DNA of 64,000 nucleotides from Synechococcus sp. MU1617 (GCF_020514235.1 NZ_VTLB01000004.1:62001-126000); one strand, 5' to 3'. Counted from the first letter of the stretch, positions 37,871-47,253 are shown. Made by a program: numbers and translations. The notes: generated from the letters alone by a model not told the origin.

Positions 37871-38971
37871 ATGCCTGAATTTCTCCAGGCCTCGATCCAA
37901 GTGCTGCTTGGCATCGGACTGCTGTTCGGTGGCGGAGAGCTGTTCGTTCAGGGTTCCGTCGCCATGGCGGTGATCTTCGGCATCCCCCAGCTCGTGATTG
38001 GCCTCACGGTGGTTTCCCTGGGCACCAGCGCACCGGAACTGTTCGTGAGTTTGAGTTCGGTGCTGCAGGGGGCTGACGCCCTCGCCGTGAGCAATGTGGT
38101 GGGCAGCAACATCTTCAACGTAATGGTGGTGCTGGGCAGCAGCGCCCTTGTGCTGCCCTTGCGCGTCGAAAGCCGTCTTGTGAGGCGCGATGTGCCTCTG
38201 ATGATTGCGATCTCGGCGGCGGTCTGGGGCATGGCCTCCGCAGGACGGGTCACCTGGCAAGCGGGCCTGGCGTTGCTGTTGGGGCTCGTGATCAACACCA
38301 TCTGGGAGATCCGCACCGCCCGTGAACAACCGGACGACAGCGGCAGCGCTGAACCCGAAATCAGTGTCGAAGCAAGCAAAGGTGGATTGATCCCCGCCTC
38401 AGTGCGATTAATTGCCGGCATCACCGTTCTCTCTATCGGATCAAGGGTTCTGGTGAATGGCGCGGTGAGCGCCGCAACCCTTCTGGGAGTAAGTGAGGCA
38501 GTGATCGGTCTGACGATCGTTTCAGCCGGAACGTCGATGCCTGAATTGATCACGTCCCTGGTGGCGGCCCTTCGCGGACGCACCGATCTGGCCATCGGCA
38601 ACGTGGTGGGCAGCTGCCTGTTGAACCTGATGCTGGTGCTGGGCTGCGGAGCTGTAGCAGCAGCTGGCAACGGACTTGAAATCAACCCGGAACTGATTCA
38701 GGACGACTTGCCGGTAATGCTGCTCACCAGCCTGGCCTGCATGCCGATCTTTTGGACGAAAGGTCGCATCTCGCGCGTGGAAGGAGGGCTACTTCTCGGC
38801 CTCTATGTGCTGTATCTAGTCGACAATGTTTTGCCCCGAACGGCTATGGCCAGCTGGGCCGATGAATTTCGCCTTGTGATGCTCTGCGCTGTAATTCCAA
38901 TCGTGATGATCGTGATTTTCACTCAGGCGGTTTTTTATTGGCGGAACAACCAGAACAGCCCATCCATTTAA
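37871..38971 (+). CDS. Ca2+/Na+ antiporter (YrbG family)
   Basis: 366 residues, 10-11 membrane helices with the duplicated CaCA repeats: VSLGTSAPELFVSLSSVLQGADALAVSNVVGSNIFN in the first half and VSAGTSMPELITSLVAALRGRTDLAIGNVVGSCLLN in the second. It exchanges Na+ for Ca2+ (or H+). It is divergent from bicA with an 80-nt gap, so it may support the Na+ gradient that drives bicarbonate uptake; this link is inferred from position. Confidence 0.92.
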   Translation: MPEFLQASIQVLLGIGLLFGGGELFVQGSVAMAVIFGIPQLVIGLTVVSLGTSAPELFVSLSSVLQGADALAVSNVVGSNIFNVMVVLGSSALVLPLRVESRLVRRDVPLMIAISAAVWGMASAGRVTWQAGLALLLGLVINTIWEIRTAREQPDDSGSAEPEISVEASKGGLIPASVRLIAGITVLSIGSRVLVNGAVSAATLLGVSEAVIGLTIVSAGTSMPELITSLVAALRGRTDLAIGNVVGSCLLNLMLVLGCGAVAAAGNGLEINPELIQDDLPVMLLTSLACMPIFWTKGRISRVEGGLLLGLYVLYLVDNVLPRTAMASWADEFRLVMLCAVIPIVMIVIFTQAVFYWRNNQNSPSI

Positions 38972-38979
38972 ATCAATAC

Positions 38980-39603
38980 CTAGAAAGCAATTGCTTTTTG
39001 GCTATTGGCCGCCACATGGTCCAACTCATCTTTGGCAATTAATTCGATTACATCTCGAAGAGTTTTTGGCTCGCGTTCATCGCGGGCAGCCCACATATTT
39101 CCCTCTTTTTTCCAATAGGCTGTCGCAATCGGCGTTACGGGCTGTTGCAACCACTCTTCTGGCTGCTCCAAAAGCATGCGCCGGTACGTTTTGACAGCTT
39201 CGGCCTCAACAGCTTCTCCAAGCAAAGAGGCCAACTCGTGATCCAACAAGGTAGTAAGAGCAAATATCCAATAAACAAGGACAGCCACATGCCTTGCCAC
39301 AAAGCGATCTATCCATAAAGACAATCCACCAAGATCACGAGAAAAAATGTCTTCATGCGTCTGCTCATTACTGTCCTGCCGACGTGCCAGCTCCAGAGTC
39401 TTACGGATAGCACCGCTCTGATCAAGGCCAATCGTTTCAAGGTAATGACAAGCACTTTCCTCAGCCGTATAGGCCGTGCGAGCAATAATCTCTAAAGATG
39501 CTGCCCGACGAGCATCAGCTGCAGGCCAAAGAAGACTGAGCAACTGCTCGCCTAATTCAATCAAAAAATGAGCAAAATCAGCCTTATGACCTCGGGTCTG
39601 CAT
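38980..39603 (-). CDS. plastoquinol terminal oxidase-like diiron protein (PTOX/AOX family)
   Basis: 207 residues from the ATG at 39603 (GTG at 39615 alternative). It follows the PTOX pattern: LEIIAR (E38), SNEQTH (E80, H83), GEAVEAEAVKTY (E130) and KDELDH (E193, H196) give all six diiron ligands, and WIDRFVARHVAVLVYW matches the plastid IMMUTANS block. PTOX oxidises plastoquinol with O2 as a safety valve. The gene is visibly lower in GC than its flanks, and cyanophages carry PTOX, so transfer is possible. Divergence from typical PTOX is considerable. Confidence 0.75.
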   Translation of the reverse strand: MQTRGHKADFAHFLIELGEQLLSLLWPAADARRAASLEIIARTAYTAEESACHYLETIGLDQSGAIRKTLELARRQDSNEQTHEDIFSRDLGGLSLWIDRFVARHVAVLVYWIFALTTLLDHELASLLGEAVEAEAVKTYRRMLLEQPEEWLQQPVTPIATAYWKKEGNMWAARDEREPKTLRDVIELIAKDELDHVAANSQKAIAF

Positions 39604-39702
39604 GAATGATTCCACGTCATATATATCGATCTAATCGTGGTCTAGATCGCCACATATGCATTGTCTTGCACCTTTCATACTGTCGAAAGGATTGCCGGAC
39701 CA

Positions 39703-41061
39703 CTACATCGTCACGAACTCCTCTGAAACGGAGGGATGCAGCGCCATCGTGCGATCGAAATCAGCCTTTGTGGCGCCCATCCCCACGGCAACCGCCGCCA
39801 TCTGAATGATTTCCGCGGCTTGCTCACCAACCATGTGGCAGCCCAGCACCCGATCGGTTTGCTTCTCCACCACCAACTTGAGCAGACAGCGGGGGCCGGA
39901 AGCGGGCAACGCCCGCGCCATGGAACGAAAGCGGGCGCGGTGCACAACTACGCCGTCCACGCCATGGCGTTCGATGGCCTGTTCTTCCGATAAACCAACG
40001 GTCGCTAGCTCTGGATCGCTGAACACAGCACTGGCCACCAGATCGTGGTCCACCTGCCGCTGACGCGAGCCAAAGATGCTGTCGGCGAAAGCACGACCTT
40101 CATCAATGGCCACAGGCGTGAGATTGACCCGATCGGTGACATCGCCGACGGCATGGATGTGGGGAACCGAAGTGCAGGAGTTGGCATCGACCCTGATGCG
40201 GCCGTTGTCCACCGCAACTCCAGCAGCGTCCAGCCCAAGATCCGCAAGCCAGGGGCGACGGCCAGTGGCCATCAGCACACCCCCGCAATCCAAGGTCTGA
40301 CCATTCCCCAGCTGCGCCGTCAGCGCCCCGGGATCTCCCTCCACGGCCACCAGCGTTTGCTCCAACAGCACCTCGATGCCCTGCTCACGCATGCCACCCA
40401 GCACGGCATCGGCCAACTCGACATCAAAACCGCGCAGCAAGCGAGGACCACGCACCACCTGGGTGACCGCCACACCAAGGCCCCGCAGGATGCAGGCGAA
40501 TTCGCAGGCAATAAAGCCTGCGCCCACCACAACCACTGCGGGAGGGACATCCTCCAGCAAAAACATGTCGTCACTGACCCAGGTGTGTTCAACCCCTGGA
40601 ATCTCCGGCCGGGCCGGACGGCCACCCACTGCCACCAGAAATCGTGGGGCTGAAAGCTCCTTTTGAACGGACCCGCCGCGTTGATCGGAAATGCCGATGC
40701 GATCTGCTGCCGTGAAGCGTCCCCAACCGGAGATCAACTGAACGCCGGCCTTCTCCAGAAATCCGAGATGGAGCGCATTGAGCCGATCCACTTCAGCGCG
40801 CACCCGACGCAGGAGATCAGGCACATCCGACCGCACCGAACCGATCTCAAGGCCGTAGGCCGAGGCATCCGCCAGTTGATGGCGGGCCTGGGCGCCGTAC
40901 ACCAAAAGCTTCTTGGGAACACAGCCGCGGATCACGCAGGTGCCGCCGACGCGATCTCCCTCCACGATCGCGACGCGGGCTCCATGACGGGCCGCGCGTT
41001 TCGCAGCGGCCAGCCCACCGGACCCCGCCCCAAGAACAATCAGATCCAGATCAGCGCCCAT
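39703..41061 (-). CDS. gor: glutathione reductase-like pyridine nucleotide-disulfide oxidoreductase
   Basis: 452 residues. FAD motif VLGAGSGGLAAAKRAA at the N terminus, redox-active pair GGTCVIRGCVPKK (residues ~39-50), NAD(P) motif VVVGAGFIACEFACIL, FAD motif HAVGDVTDRVNLTPVA, and the C-terminal active-site HPSVSEEF. It reduces glutathione disulfide, keeping the thiol pool reduced. The upstream neighbour on the other strand is a GST-like gene, also glutathione-linked. Confidence 0.93.
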   Translation of the reverse strand: MGADLDLIVLGAGSGGLAAAKRAARHGARVAIVEGDRVGGTCVIRGCVPKKLLVYGAQARHQLADASAYGLEIGSVRSDVPDLLRRVRAEVDRLNALHLGFLEKAGVQLISGWGRFTAADRIGISDQRGGSVQKELSAPRFLVAVGGRPARPEIPGVEHTWVSDDMFLLEDVPPAVVVVGAGFIACEFACILRGLGVAVTQVVRGPRLLRGFDVELADAVLGGMREQGIEVLLEQTLVAVEGDPGALTAQLGNGQTLDCGGVLMATGRRPWLADLGLDAAGVAVDNGRIRVDANSCTSVPHIHAVGDVTDRVNLTPVAIDEGRAFADSIFGSRQRQVDHDLVASAVFSDPELATVGLSEEQAIERHGVDGVVVHRARFRSMARALPASGPRCLLKLVVEKQTDRVLGCHMVGEQAAEIIQMAAVAVGMGATKADFDRTMALHPSVSEEFVTM

Positions 41062-41176
41062 AACAGAAGGGTGCTCGAGACGACGGGCGTCATCGTAAAG
41101 ATGGCGTTATGGTCCGGGGAAGGGGGTCATAAAGGCCCAAGACGAGTCGGTCGTATTTCAACCGCGTCCTTAAATC

Positions 41177-41422
41177 ATGAACCGTTCTTCCAAGCGCCGC
41201 AGGCAGCCGCCTGAACCTGAGCTGCGCCTCAAACGATCGCAACGCCGCGAGATCGTGATGATGATCACCAGCGACGACATGAAACTACGGCTGAAGCAGT
41301 TGGCTGATCAGGGCCGCCAGCAGGACTGTCTGGCGCTGATGCACGAACTGGGCGACTGGCAGTCCTATGGACGGGCCACGCTTGCGCCGATCCTGCATGC
41401 CCCTTTCATCGGAATCAGCTGA
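41177..41422 (+). CDS. small basic hypothetical protein
   Basis: 81 residues with a very basic N terminus (MNRSSKRRRQPPEPELRLKRSQRREI), then a short helical part (MKLRLKQLADQGRQQDCLALMHELGDW). Soluble and possibly nucleic-acid-binding; no family recognised. Its 3' end overlaps the GST-like gene by 26 nt, so translation may be coupled. Confidence 0.6.
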   Translation: MNRSSKRRRQPPEPELRLKRSQRREIVMMITSDDMKLRLKQLADQGRQQDCLALMHELGDWQSYGRATLAPILHAPFIGIS

Positions 41423-42629
41423 ACCCCTGAGCTGGTCGGAACTGGCCAGCCTGGCGACGCCGGAACCGAATCGGATTGAAGGGCCGACCAGTGCCCAGGC
41501 CACGTTGCGCCTGTTCGGACAGCCTGAATCCAACGTGATGGTCACGCTGTACCGCGACCACCACGCCTGGTGCCCCTACTGCCAAAAAATCTGGCTCTGG
41601 CTGGAGTTCATGCGCATCCCCTACCGGATCCGCAAAGTCACCATGCGCTGCTACGGCCCTAAGGAGCCGTGGTTCCTGGAGAAAGTGCCTTCGGGGATGT
41701 TGCCGGCCCTGGAGCTCAACGGGCGGCTGATCACCGAAAGCGACGACATCCTGTTGGCCCTCGAACAGCAGTTCGGCCCCCTCGGCATGGCGATGACAGC
41801 GCCGGAAGCTCTGGAGCTGCGCCGCCTTGAACGGCTGCTGTTTCAGGCCTGGTGCATCTGGCTGTGTTCACCACGGCTGAGTCCGAGGCAACAGGTTCTG
41901 GCCCGAGAGCAGTTTCAAGACATCGCCCGGCGCTTCGAACGGGAGCTGAACCAGGACGGAGGACCGTGGCTGCGGGGCCCGGAGCCGCAGACCGTGGATC
42001 TGATCTTTGTTCCCTACGTGGAACGGATGAATGCCTCGCTGGCTTACTACAAGGGATACAGGCTGAGGGCTGAGCATCCAGCCATTGACCGCTGGTTCCG
42101 CGCCCTGGAACAACTGGAGACCTACCGCGGCACCCAAAGCGACTTCCACACCCATGCCCATGACCTGCCTCCCCAGATGGGCGGCTGCTGGTCGGACGAT
42201 GGAGCAGACGCGCAACGCTTGGCAGAAAGGATCGACCGAGGTGATGGCCTTGGTGAGGACGAAGCCTGCTGGGATGCGGACCATCAAGCCAATCAGAACG
42301 TCATCGCCCTTAGCCGGGTGCTGCGTCACCAGCAACGGCTTCGGGACGTGAATCCCATGGGTCCTGCAGACTTTGATCAGCCCCTGCGCTGTGCCCTCAC
42401 CCGGTTGGTCCGCAACACGCCCTGCCCCCCTCCAGCGGGGAGTGCCGCCGGGCTCCGCTATCTGCGCGATCGCATTTCGGTTCCAAGGGACATGCCGCTC
42501 CCGGCAGCGCGTCTGCTGCGTCAGGCCCTCGAAGCCACCGCCCAGCTGGATGGGCCTGAACAAGCCAAGCCTCTGCCGGTGCGGGATCGCTTTGATCAGG
42601 ATCCCCGACCCTTCTTAATTGGGTCATAG
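41397..42629 (+). CDS. glutathione S-transferase-like protein with a long C-terminal extension
   Basis: 410 residues from the ATG at 41397. A thioredoxin-fold N-terminal domain carries the CPYC active site (LYRDHHAWCPYCQKIWLWLEF), PSGMLPALELNGRLITESDDIL for glutathione binding, and a helical GST C-domain. Normal GSTs are ~220 residues, so the last ~160 (MGGCWSDDGADAQRLAERIDR onwards) form an extra region of unknown role. Cys-type GST activity, for example glutaredoxin-like reduction, is possible. Confidence 0.82.
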   Translation: MPLSSESAEPLSWSELASLATPEPNRIEGPTSAQATLRLFGQPESNVMVTLYRDHHAWCPYCQKIWLWLEFMRIPYRIRKVTMRCYGPKEPWFLEKVPSGMLPALELNGRLITESDDILLALEQQFGPLGMAMTAPEALELRRLERLLFQAWCIWLCSPRLSPRQQVLAREQFQDIARRFERELNQDGGPWLRGPEPQTVDLIFVPYVERMNASLAYYKGYRLRAEHPAIDRWFRALEQLETYRGTQSDFHTHAHDLPPQMGGCWSDDGADAQRLAERIDRGDGLGEDEACWDADHQANQNVIALSRVLRHQQRLRDVNPMGPADFDQPLRCALTRLVRNTPCPPPAGSAAGLRYLRDRISVPRDMPLPAARLLRQALEATAQLDGPEQAKPLPVRDRFDQDPRPFLIGS

Positions 42630-42652
42630 TGCGGGGGCGTTAAAGCTGAGTC

Positions 42653-43321
42653 GTGCCCCTGCGACTGCCCGCCTACCAACCGATCCCAGCCCCCGATCGG
42701 GGGACCGATCTGATTGAAGTGTCGGCGGCGCAGCTGCAGCCGACCCAGTGGTGTGTGGGACTGGCGGAGATCTGGTCGCGCGAAAAGGATTTCGCCCAGG
42801 ACAGCCGTCAGCAGCGTCTCGACTACCTGCGCGGCAAACCGGTCCCTTTAATTCGGTCTGCCGATGGCGCCATGTGGATGCTGGACCGGCACCACCGGCT
42901 GCGGGGTCTAATCGGCATTGACCCAGGTGCCTCCACCTGGGCCTACGTGGTGCAGGAGCTCCCAACCGCCGACCGAAGCGCTGTGCTGGCCTATCTGCAC
43001 AACCAGGGCTGGCTCTACCTCTACGACGGGCGAGGCAACGGCCCCCACCCGGTCGAGCAGCTGCCCAAAAGCCTACTGGGGCTGGACGACGATCCCTACC
43101 GGAGCCTCGTGTGGAAGTTAAAGCAGGAGGGGTGGATCAAGCCTCAGCCCCTGATCCCATATCACGAGTTTCGTTGGGGTGCCTGGCTGCGCAGTCGCCC
43201 CTTACCCCCCTTCAGCTCCAGGCGGCTGGACCCAGCGCTCGCAGCTGCACGCCAGCTGGTGTGCTCTGCAGCTGCACATGACATGCCGGGCTGGAAAGGC
43301 GATAAGAAAGCCTGCCGCTGA
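42653..43321 (+). CDS. ParB-like nuclease-fold protein, GTG start
   Basis: 222 residues. DLIEVSAAQLQPTQWCVGLAEIWSREKDF, then GKPVPLIRSADGAMWMLDRHHRLRGL, has the ParB N-terminal fold and the conserved Asp-Arg-His-His. It resembles the ParB-like PF08857 group rather than chromosomal ParB; there is no partner ParA nearby. Role unknown. It is convergent with dnaA (6-nt gap). Confidence 0.7.
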   Translation: MPLRLPAYQPIPAPDRGTDLIEVSAAQLQPTQWCVGLAEIWSREKDFAQDSRQQRLDYLRGKPVPLIRSADGAMWMLDRHHRLRGLIGIDPGASTWAYVVQELPTADRSAVLAYLHNQGWLYLYDGRGNGPHPVEQLPKSLLGLDDDPYRSLVWKLKQEGWIKPQPLIPYHEFRWGAWLRSRPLPPFSSRRLDPALAAARQLVCSAAAHDMPGWKGDKKACR

Positions 43322-43327
43322 TCAGCG

Positions 43328-44722
43328 CTAGCGCTTCTTGCGTGAATCAATCTGCAGCAGATCCTTCACTTTCTGCACCTGACCGGCGAGCTGGGGATCG
43401 GAGGCCAGTTTTTTCTCCACCTGCTCGATCGCGTACATCACCGTGGTGTGGTCCTTTCCGCCGAAGTTGTCGCCGATCCTCGGCAGGCTGAGGTCGGTGC
43501 CCTGGCGCATGAGGTACATCCCCACCTGACGGGCCTGGCTCACGGCACGGCGTCGGGTGCTGCTGCACATCTCCTCAGCCGTGACATCAAACACTTCAGA
43601 CACCTTGTCGATCACCTGTTGCGGCGTGACCTCCACCCCCTGCCCCGTGGGGTCGAGCATCGGCGCCACCGATTCGACGGTCATCGGCAACCCTGTGATT
43701 GAGGCGAAGGCCACAGCCCGGGTCAGGGCACCTTCCAACTCGCGGATGTTCGAGGTGAAGCGGCCGGCGATGTACTGGATCAGATCACGGGGCAGCGACA
43801 TGCGCTCCTGCTCCGCTTTCTTCTGAAGGATCGCCATGCGTGTCTCCAGGTCAGGCGACTGAATGTCAGCGATCAGTCCCATCTGGAACCGGGAGATCAA
43901 ACGCTGCTGCAACCGCGGAATCTGACTAGGGGGACGATCACTGGCGATCACCACCTGACGGCCTGCCTCGTGCAGGGCATTGAAGGTGTGGAAGAACTCC
44001 TCCTGGGTGTACTCCTTGCCTTCGATGAATTGAATGTCATCCACCAGGATCAGATCAGCGGCGCGATAGCGATCGCGAAAGGCCTGCATCCCGTCCTTAC
44101 GGATGGCCTGGATCAGATCATTGGTGAAGGTTTCGGTGGAGACGTAGGCCACCCGAGCCCCGGGATCGATTTCCAGCCGGTAGTGGCCGATGGCTTGCAT
44201 CAGGTGGGTTTTTCCCAGGCCCACACCGCCGCAGATGAACAGGGGGTTGAACTCCCGGCCCGGTGCTTCGGCCACAGCCAGAGCCGCCGCATGGGCCATC
44301 CGGCTGTTGGGACCGACCACGAAACGGCCGAACACATATCGGGGATTGAGCCCGGGAAGGTAGCGCCGTTGGGAGCCGTTCCGGCCCGGAGCCGACGCCG
44401 ACTCCTGAGCCGCTGCCGGCGGAGCCGCATCAGCAGCTGAGGCCTCATCGGTGGCGTCCGGCGGCGGCAGGGCTGTTTCTGCCAGAACCGTCACCTGAAC
44501 GGGCTGACCGCTGATGCTGCTAGCCATCTCGGCGATCGTGGGCAGCAGCTGCTCACGCAGACGAACGCTGGCGAAGGGATTCGGGGCCAGAAGCTTCAGC
44601 TCACCATTGGCAAAGCCGCTGCAACCCGTGGGGCGAATGAAGGTCTCGAAGGTGGGCTTGCTCAGCTTGGCCTGCAACCCATCCCGCACCTTGATCCAGA
44701 GCTCTTCGCCCGTCTGCGCCAA
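43328..44722 (-). CDS. dnaA: chromosomal replication initiator DnaA
   Basis: 464 residues. Domain I (1-85), a proline/alanine-rich linker ([23 protein letters not shown]), the AAA+ ATPase with Walker A GVGLGKTH and Walker [12 protein letters not shown], and the C-terminal DNA-binding domain IV with the signature [15 protein letters not shown] and [14 protein letters not shown]. DnaA unwinds the origin in most bacteria. No DnaA-box cluster or dnaN is seen beside it, so this locus is not recognisable as the origin. Confidence 0.97.
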   Translation of the reverse strand: MAQTGEELWIKVRDGLQAKLSKPTFETFIRPTGCSGFANGELKLLAPNPFASVRLREQLLPTIAEMASSISGQPVQVTVLAETALPPPDATDEASAADAAPPAAAQESASAPGRNGSQRRYLPGLNPRYVFGRFVVGPNSRMAHAAALAVAEAPGREFNPLFICGGVGLGKTHLMQAIGHYRLEIDPGARVAYVSTETFTNDLIQAIRKDGMQAFRDRYRAADLILVDDIQFIEGKEYTQEEFFHTFNALHEAGRQVVIASDRPPSQIPRLQQRLISRFQMGLIADIQSPDLETRMAILQKKAEQERMSLPRDLIQYIAGRFTSNIRELEGALTRAVAFASITGLPMTVESVAPMLDPTGQGVEVTPQQVIDKVSEVFDVTAEEMCSSTRRRAVSQARQVGMYLMRQGTDLSLPRIGDNFGGKDHTTVMYAIEQVEKKLASDPQLAGQVQKVKDLLQIDSRKKR

Positions 44723-44805
44723 AACCGCCCATCGCCCGAGCGCTGAATCTACGCATGCCGATCCGCTCAGGCCGTCTTAAATGCATCAGCACACATCTCG
44801 TCGTG

Positions 44806-45933
44806 ATGCCCAACGCCCAGCATTGGCTCGCCATCGCCCTGGCCGGAAGCGCACTCTCCGGTTGCAGCCTGGTGAGAGACCAGCTGGGCCTGACGCCCAA
44901 GCCACCGATGACAGCGCCGCCGGTGGTGCACGATCAGCCCCGCAGTGCTCCGCTGCAGCCTGGGGAAAACGTGATCGTGAAGGCGGTGGATCGTGTCGGA
45001 CCGGCAGTGGTGCGCATCGATGTGGTGAAGGAGATCTCGAATCCCTTCGGAGGGATTTTCGGCATGGGTCCCTCCAGCCAGCGACAGCAGGGCCAAGGCT
45101 CCGGCTTCATCACCCGGGCCAGCGGGCTGATCTTCACCAATGAGCATGTGGTCCGTGGTGCGGATCAGGTGGCGGTGACCCTTCCGGACGGACGCAGTTT
45201 CAAGGGCAAGGTTCTCGGCACCGACCCCCTCACCGACGTGGCGGTGGTGAAAGTAGTGGCCGACAACCTGCCAGTGGCGGCCCTGGGTAATTCCGACCAG
45301 CTCAAGCCGGGGGAATGGGCCATTGCAATCGGCAACCCCTTCGGCCTGAACAACACCGTGACCGCAGGCATCATCAGCGCCGTTGGCCGCCTGAATGCGA
45401 TCGGTGACGGCCAACGGGTTCCCTACATCCAGACTGATGCAGCGGTGAACCCCGGCAACAGCGGCGGCCCCCTGATCAATGCCACCGGTCAGGTGATCGG
45501 CATCAACACTGCAATCCGTACTGCGCCCGGTGGCGGCTTGAGTTTTGCGGTTCCGATCAACCTGGCCAAGCGGATCGCACAACAGATCGTCAGCACCGGT
45601 CAGGCCTCCCATCCCTTCATCGGCGTGCAGCTGATGAACCTCACGCCGCAGCTGGCGCGAGAAATCAATGCCACCAACAGCGCCTGCACGGTTCCCGAGC
45701 TGAATGGCGTTTTGGTCAAAGATGTGGTCAAGGGCACGCCGGCCGCTGCTGCAGGCATCCGCCAGTGCGATCTGATTCTCAAGGTGGAGAACAACCCCGT
45801 TCAAACACCCACCGAAGTGCAACTCGCCGTTGACCGCGGCCAGGTGGGGGAACCAATGCAGCTCACCCTCCAGCGCAACGGAGAGGAGCTGACCGTGCAG
45901 GTGCGCCCGCGAGAACTGCCTCGCAATAACTGA
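44806..45933 (+). CDS. HtrA/DegP-type serine protease
   Basis: 375 residues from the ATG at 44806 (longer frame from 44755 is possible). A lipobox-like GSALSGC near the N terminus suggests a membrane-anchored, exported protein. The trypsin-like triad is visible: TNEHVV (His), LTDVAVVKV (Asp), NPGNSGGPL (Ser). A single PDZ domain follows (GVLVKDVVKGTPAAAAGIRQCDLILKVEN). Cyanobacterial HhoA/HhoB/HtrA proteins remove damaged lumenal and periplasmic proteins; which paralogue this is remains open. Confidence 0.93.
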   Translation: MPNAQHWLAIALAGSALSGCSLVRDQLGLTPKPPMTAPPVVHDQPRSAPLQPGENVIVKAVDRVGPAVVRIDVVKEISNPFGGIFGMGPSSQRQQGQGSGFITRASGLIFTNEHVVRGADQVAVTLPDGRSFKGKVLGTDPLTDVAVVKVVADNLPVAALGNSDQLKPGEWAIAIGNPFGLNNTVTAGIISAVGRLNAIGDGQRVPYIQTDAAVNPGNSGGPLINATGQVIGINTAIRTAPGGGLSFAVPINLAKRIAQQIVSTGQASHPFIGVQLMNLTPQLAREINATNSACTVPELNGVLVKDVVKGTPAAAAGIRQCDLILKVENNPVQTPTEVQLAVDRGQVGEPMQLTLQRNGEELTVQVRPRELPRNN

Positions 45934-45934
45934 G

Positions 45935-46576
45935 ATGGTGCAGATCGTCGTGATGGCCCGCTGGCCATCACCCGGCCGATGCAAACGCCGCTTGAGCCGT
46001 GATCTCAACAATGAGCTGGGCTTGTCCAACAGCAGCGAGCGCGCCACAAGGATTCAGCGGCGGCTCACGCAGCACACCGCTGCGGTGGTGCGCGGCCTCG
46101 CCGGCGCAATGGAGATCGAGCCGGTGCTGGCGGTGAGCGGGCTCGGGCCCCGTGCGGCCGATCGCTGGGGGCAGCAGCTGGGGCTGAGGAAGGTGCGGCT
46201 TCAGGGGAGGGGGCAACTCGGCACCCGATTGCGACGGCAGTTGATGCACAGCCATCGCCATCACAGGCCCTGCCTTGTGATCGGCACGGATCTGCCCGAA
46301 CTCAATCCCGATGACGTGAAGCAGGCCGTTGAGCACTTGGAACGGCATGATCTGGTGATGGGACCAGCCTCCGATGGGGGGTACTGGCTGCTGGGAATCG
46401 GCGCATCCCTGATCCGCTGCCCGCAGCATTGGCCGCTGATCGGCATTCCCTGGGGCGGCCCGACCGTGCTGGAAGCAACGCTGAGGGAGGTGCGCAGGCA
46501 ACAGCTCTCATGCGCCTTCGTTCCCCAACGGAATGATCTGGATCACTGGAGCGATCTGAGGCCATGGCAGGGCTGA
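45935..46576 (+). CDS. TIGR04282-type glycosyltransferase (DUF2064, arsenosugar biosynthesis)
   Basis: 213 residues. The N-terminal MVQIVVMARWPSPGRCKRRL nucleotide-sugar loop and LVIGTDLPELNPDDVKQAVEHL with LVMGPASDGGYWLLGI are typical of this GT-A-like family. It starts 1 nt after the protease stop and overlaps the next gene by 13 nt. The pair with the TIGR04283 glycosyltransferase is the usual arrangement in arsenosugar pathways; no arsenic methyltransferase is in the window. Confidence 0.82.
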   Translation: MVQIVVMARWPSPGRCKRRLSRDLNNELGLSNSSERATRIQRRLTQHTAAVVRGLAGAMEIEPVLAVSGLGPRAADRWGQQLGLRKVRLQGRGQLGTRLRRQLMHSHRHHRPCLVIGTDLPELNPDDVKQAVEHLERHDLVMGPASDGGYWLLGIGASLIRCPQHWPLIGIPWGGPTVLEATLREVRRQQLSCAFVPQRNDLDHWSDLRPWQG

Positions 46577-47253
46577 GTGTTGTCATTCCAACCCTGGAGG
46601 AAGCCAGCAGGCTGCCGCTGCTGCTGGCGGATCTGCGGCGATGGCCGGGGGAGTTGGAGGTGATCGTCTCTGACGGCGGGAGCAGGGATCAAACCCGAGA
46701 GGTGGCGCTGCTGGCCGGTGCCACCGTGCTCGACAGCCCGAAAGCCGGACGTGGGCCACAGCTGCGCTGGGGCATTGACCACAGCACCCATGCCTGGGTG
46801 CTGGTGCTGCATGCCGACAGCCGACTCCCGGGGACTTGGCATCAAAAGGTAGGGACGGTTCTGAACACGCCGGAGGCTCACCTGAGCGCCTGGCACTTCG
46901 ACTTCAACGTGGATGCGGAGAGGCGGCCGATGCTGTGGCTGCTGGAGCGAATGGTGAACCTGCGCAGCCGTTGGCTGCAGCGTCCCTATGGCGATCAGGG
47001 CCTGTTGATTCAGCGCCACCTGTATGAGCGCGTCGGCGGCTACCGGCCCCTGGCGCTGATGGAAGACCTGGACCTGGTGGAACGCCTGAGCAAGGTCGCG
47101 CCCCTGCGCTCATTGAACTGTGCCCTGATCACCAGCGGGGAGCGTTGGCAGAAGCGGAGCGTGCTGGTGCAGGCCTGGCGCAATGCCCGGCTGCGCTGTC
47201 TCTGGCGTCAGGGCCGATCAACGGAGCAGCTGTTGCGGATCTACCGGCGCTGA
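46564..47253 (+). CDS. TIGR04283-type family 2 glycosyltransferase (arsenosugar biosynthesis)
   Basis: 229 residues. GT2 fold: LSVVIPTLEEASRLPLLLADL, the metal-binding VIVSDGGSRDQT and a second acidic motif LHADSRLP. The C-terminal GYRPLALMEDLDLVERLSK holds the catalytic-region acids. Overlaps the TIGR04282 gene, forming a probable two-gene unit. The exact sugar acceptor is unknown. Confidence 0.82.
   Translation: MAGLSVVIPTLEEASRLPLLLADLRRWPGELEVIVSDGGSRDQTREVALLAGATVLDSPKAGRGPQLRWGIDHSTHAWVLVLHADSRLPGTWHQKVGTVLNTPEAHLSAWHFDFNVDAERRPMLWLLERMVNLRSRWLQRPYGDQGLLIQRHLYERVGGYRPLALMEDLDLVERLSKVAPLRSLNCALITSGERWQKRSVLVQAWRNARLRCLWRQGRSTEQLLRIYRR

Noticed and set aside
44723-44805. Possible replication origin beside dnaA
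   Set aside because: No DnaA-box cluster (TTATCCACA-like), no AT-rich unwinding region and no dnaN nearby. The short gap is ordinary sequence.
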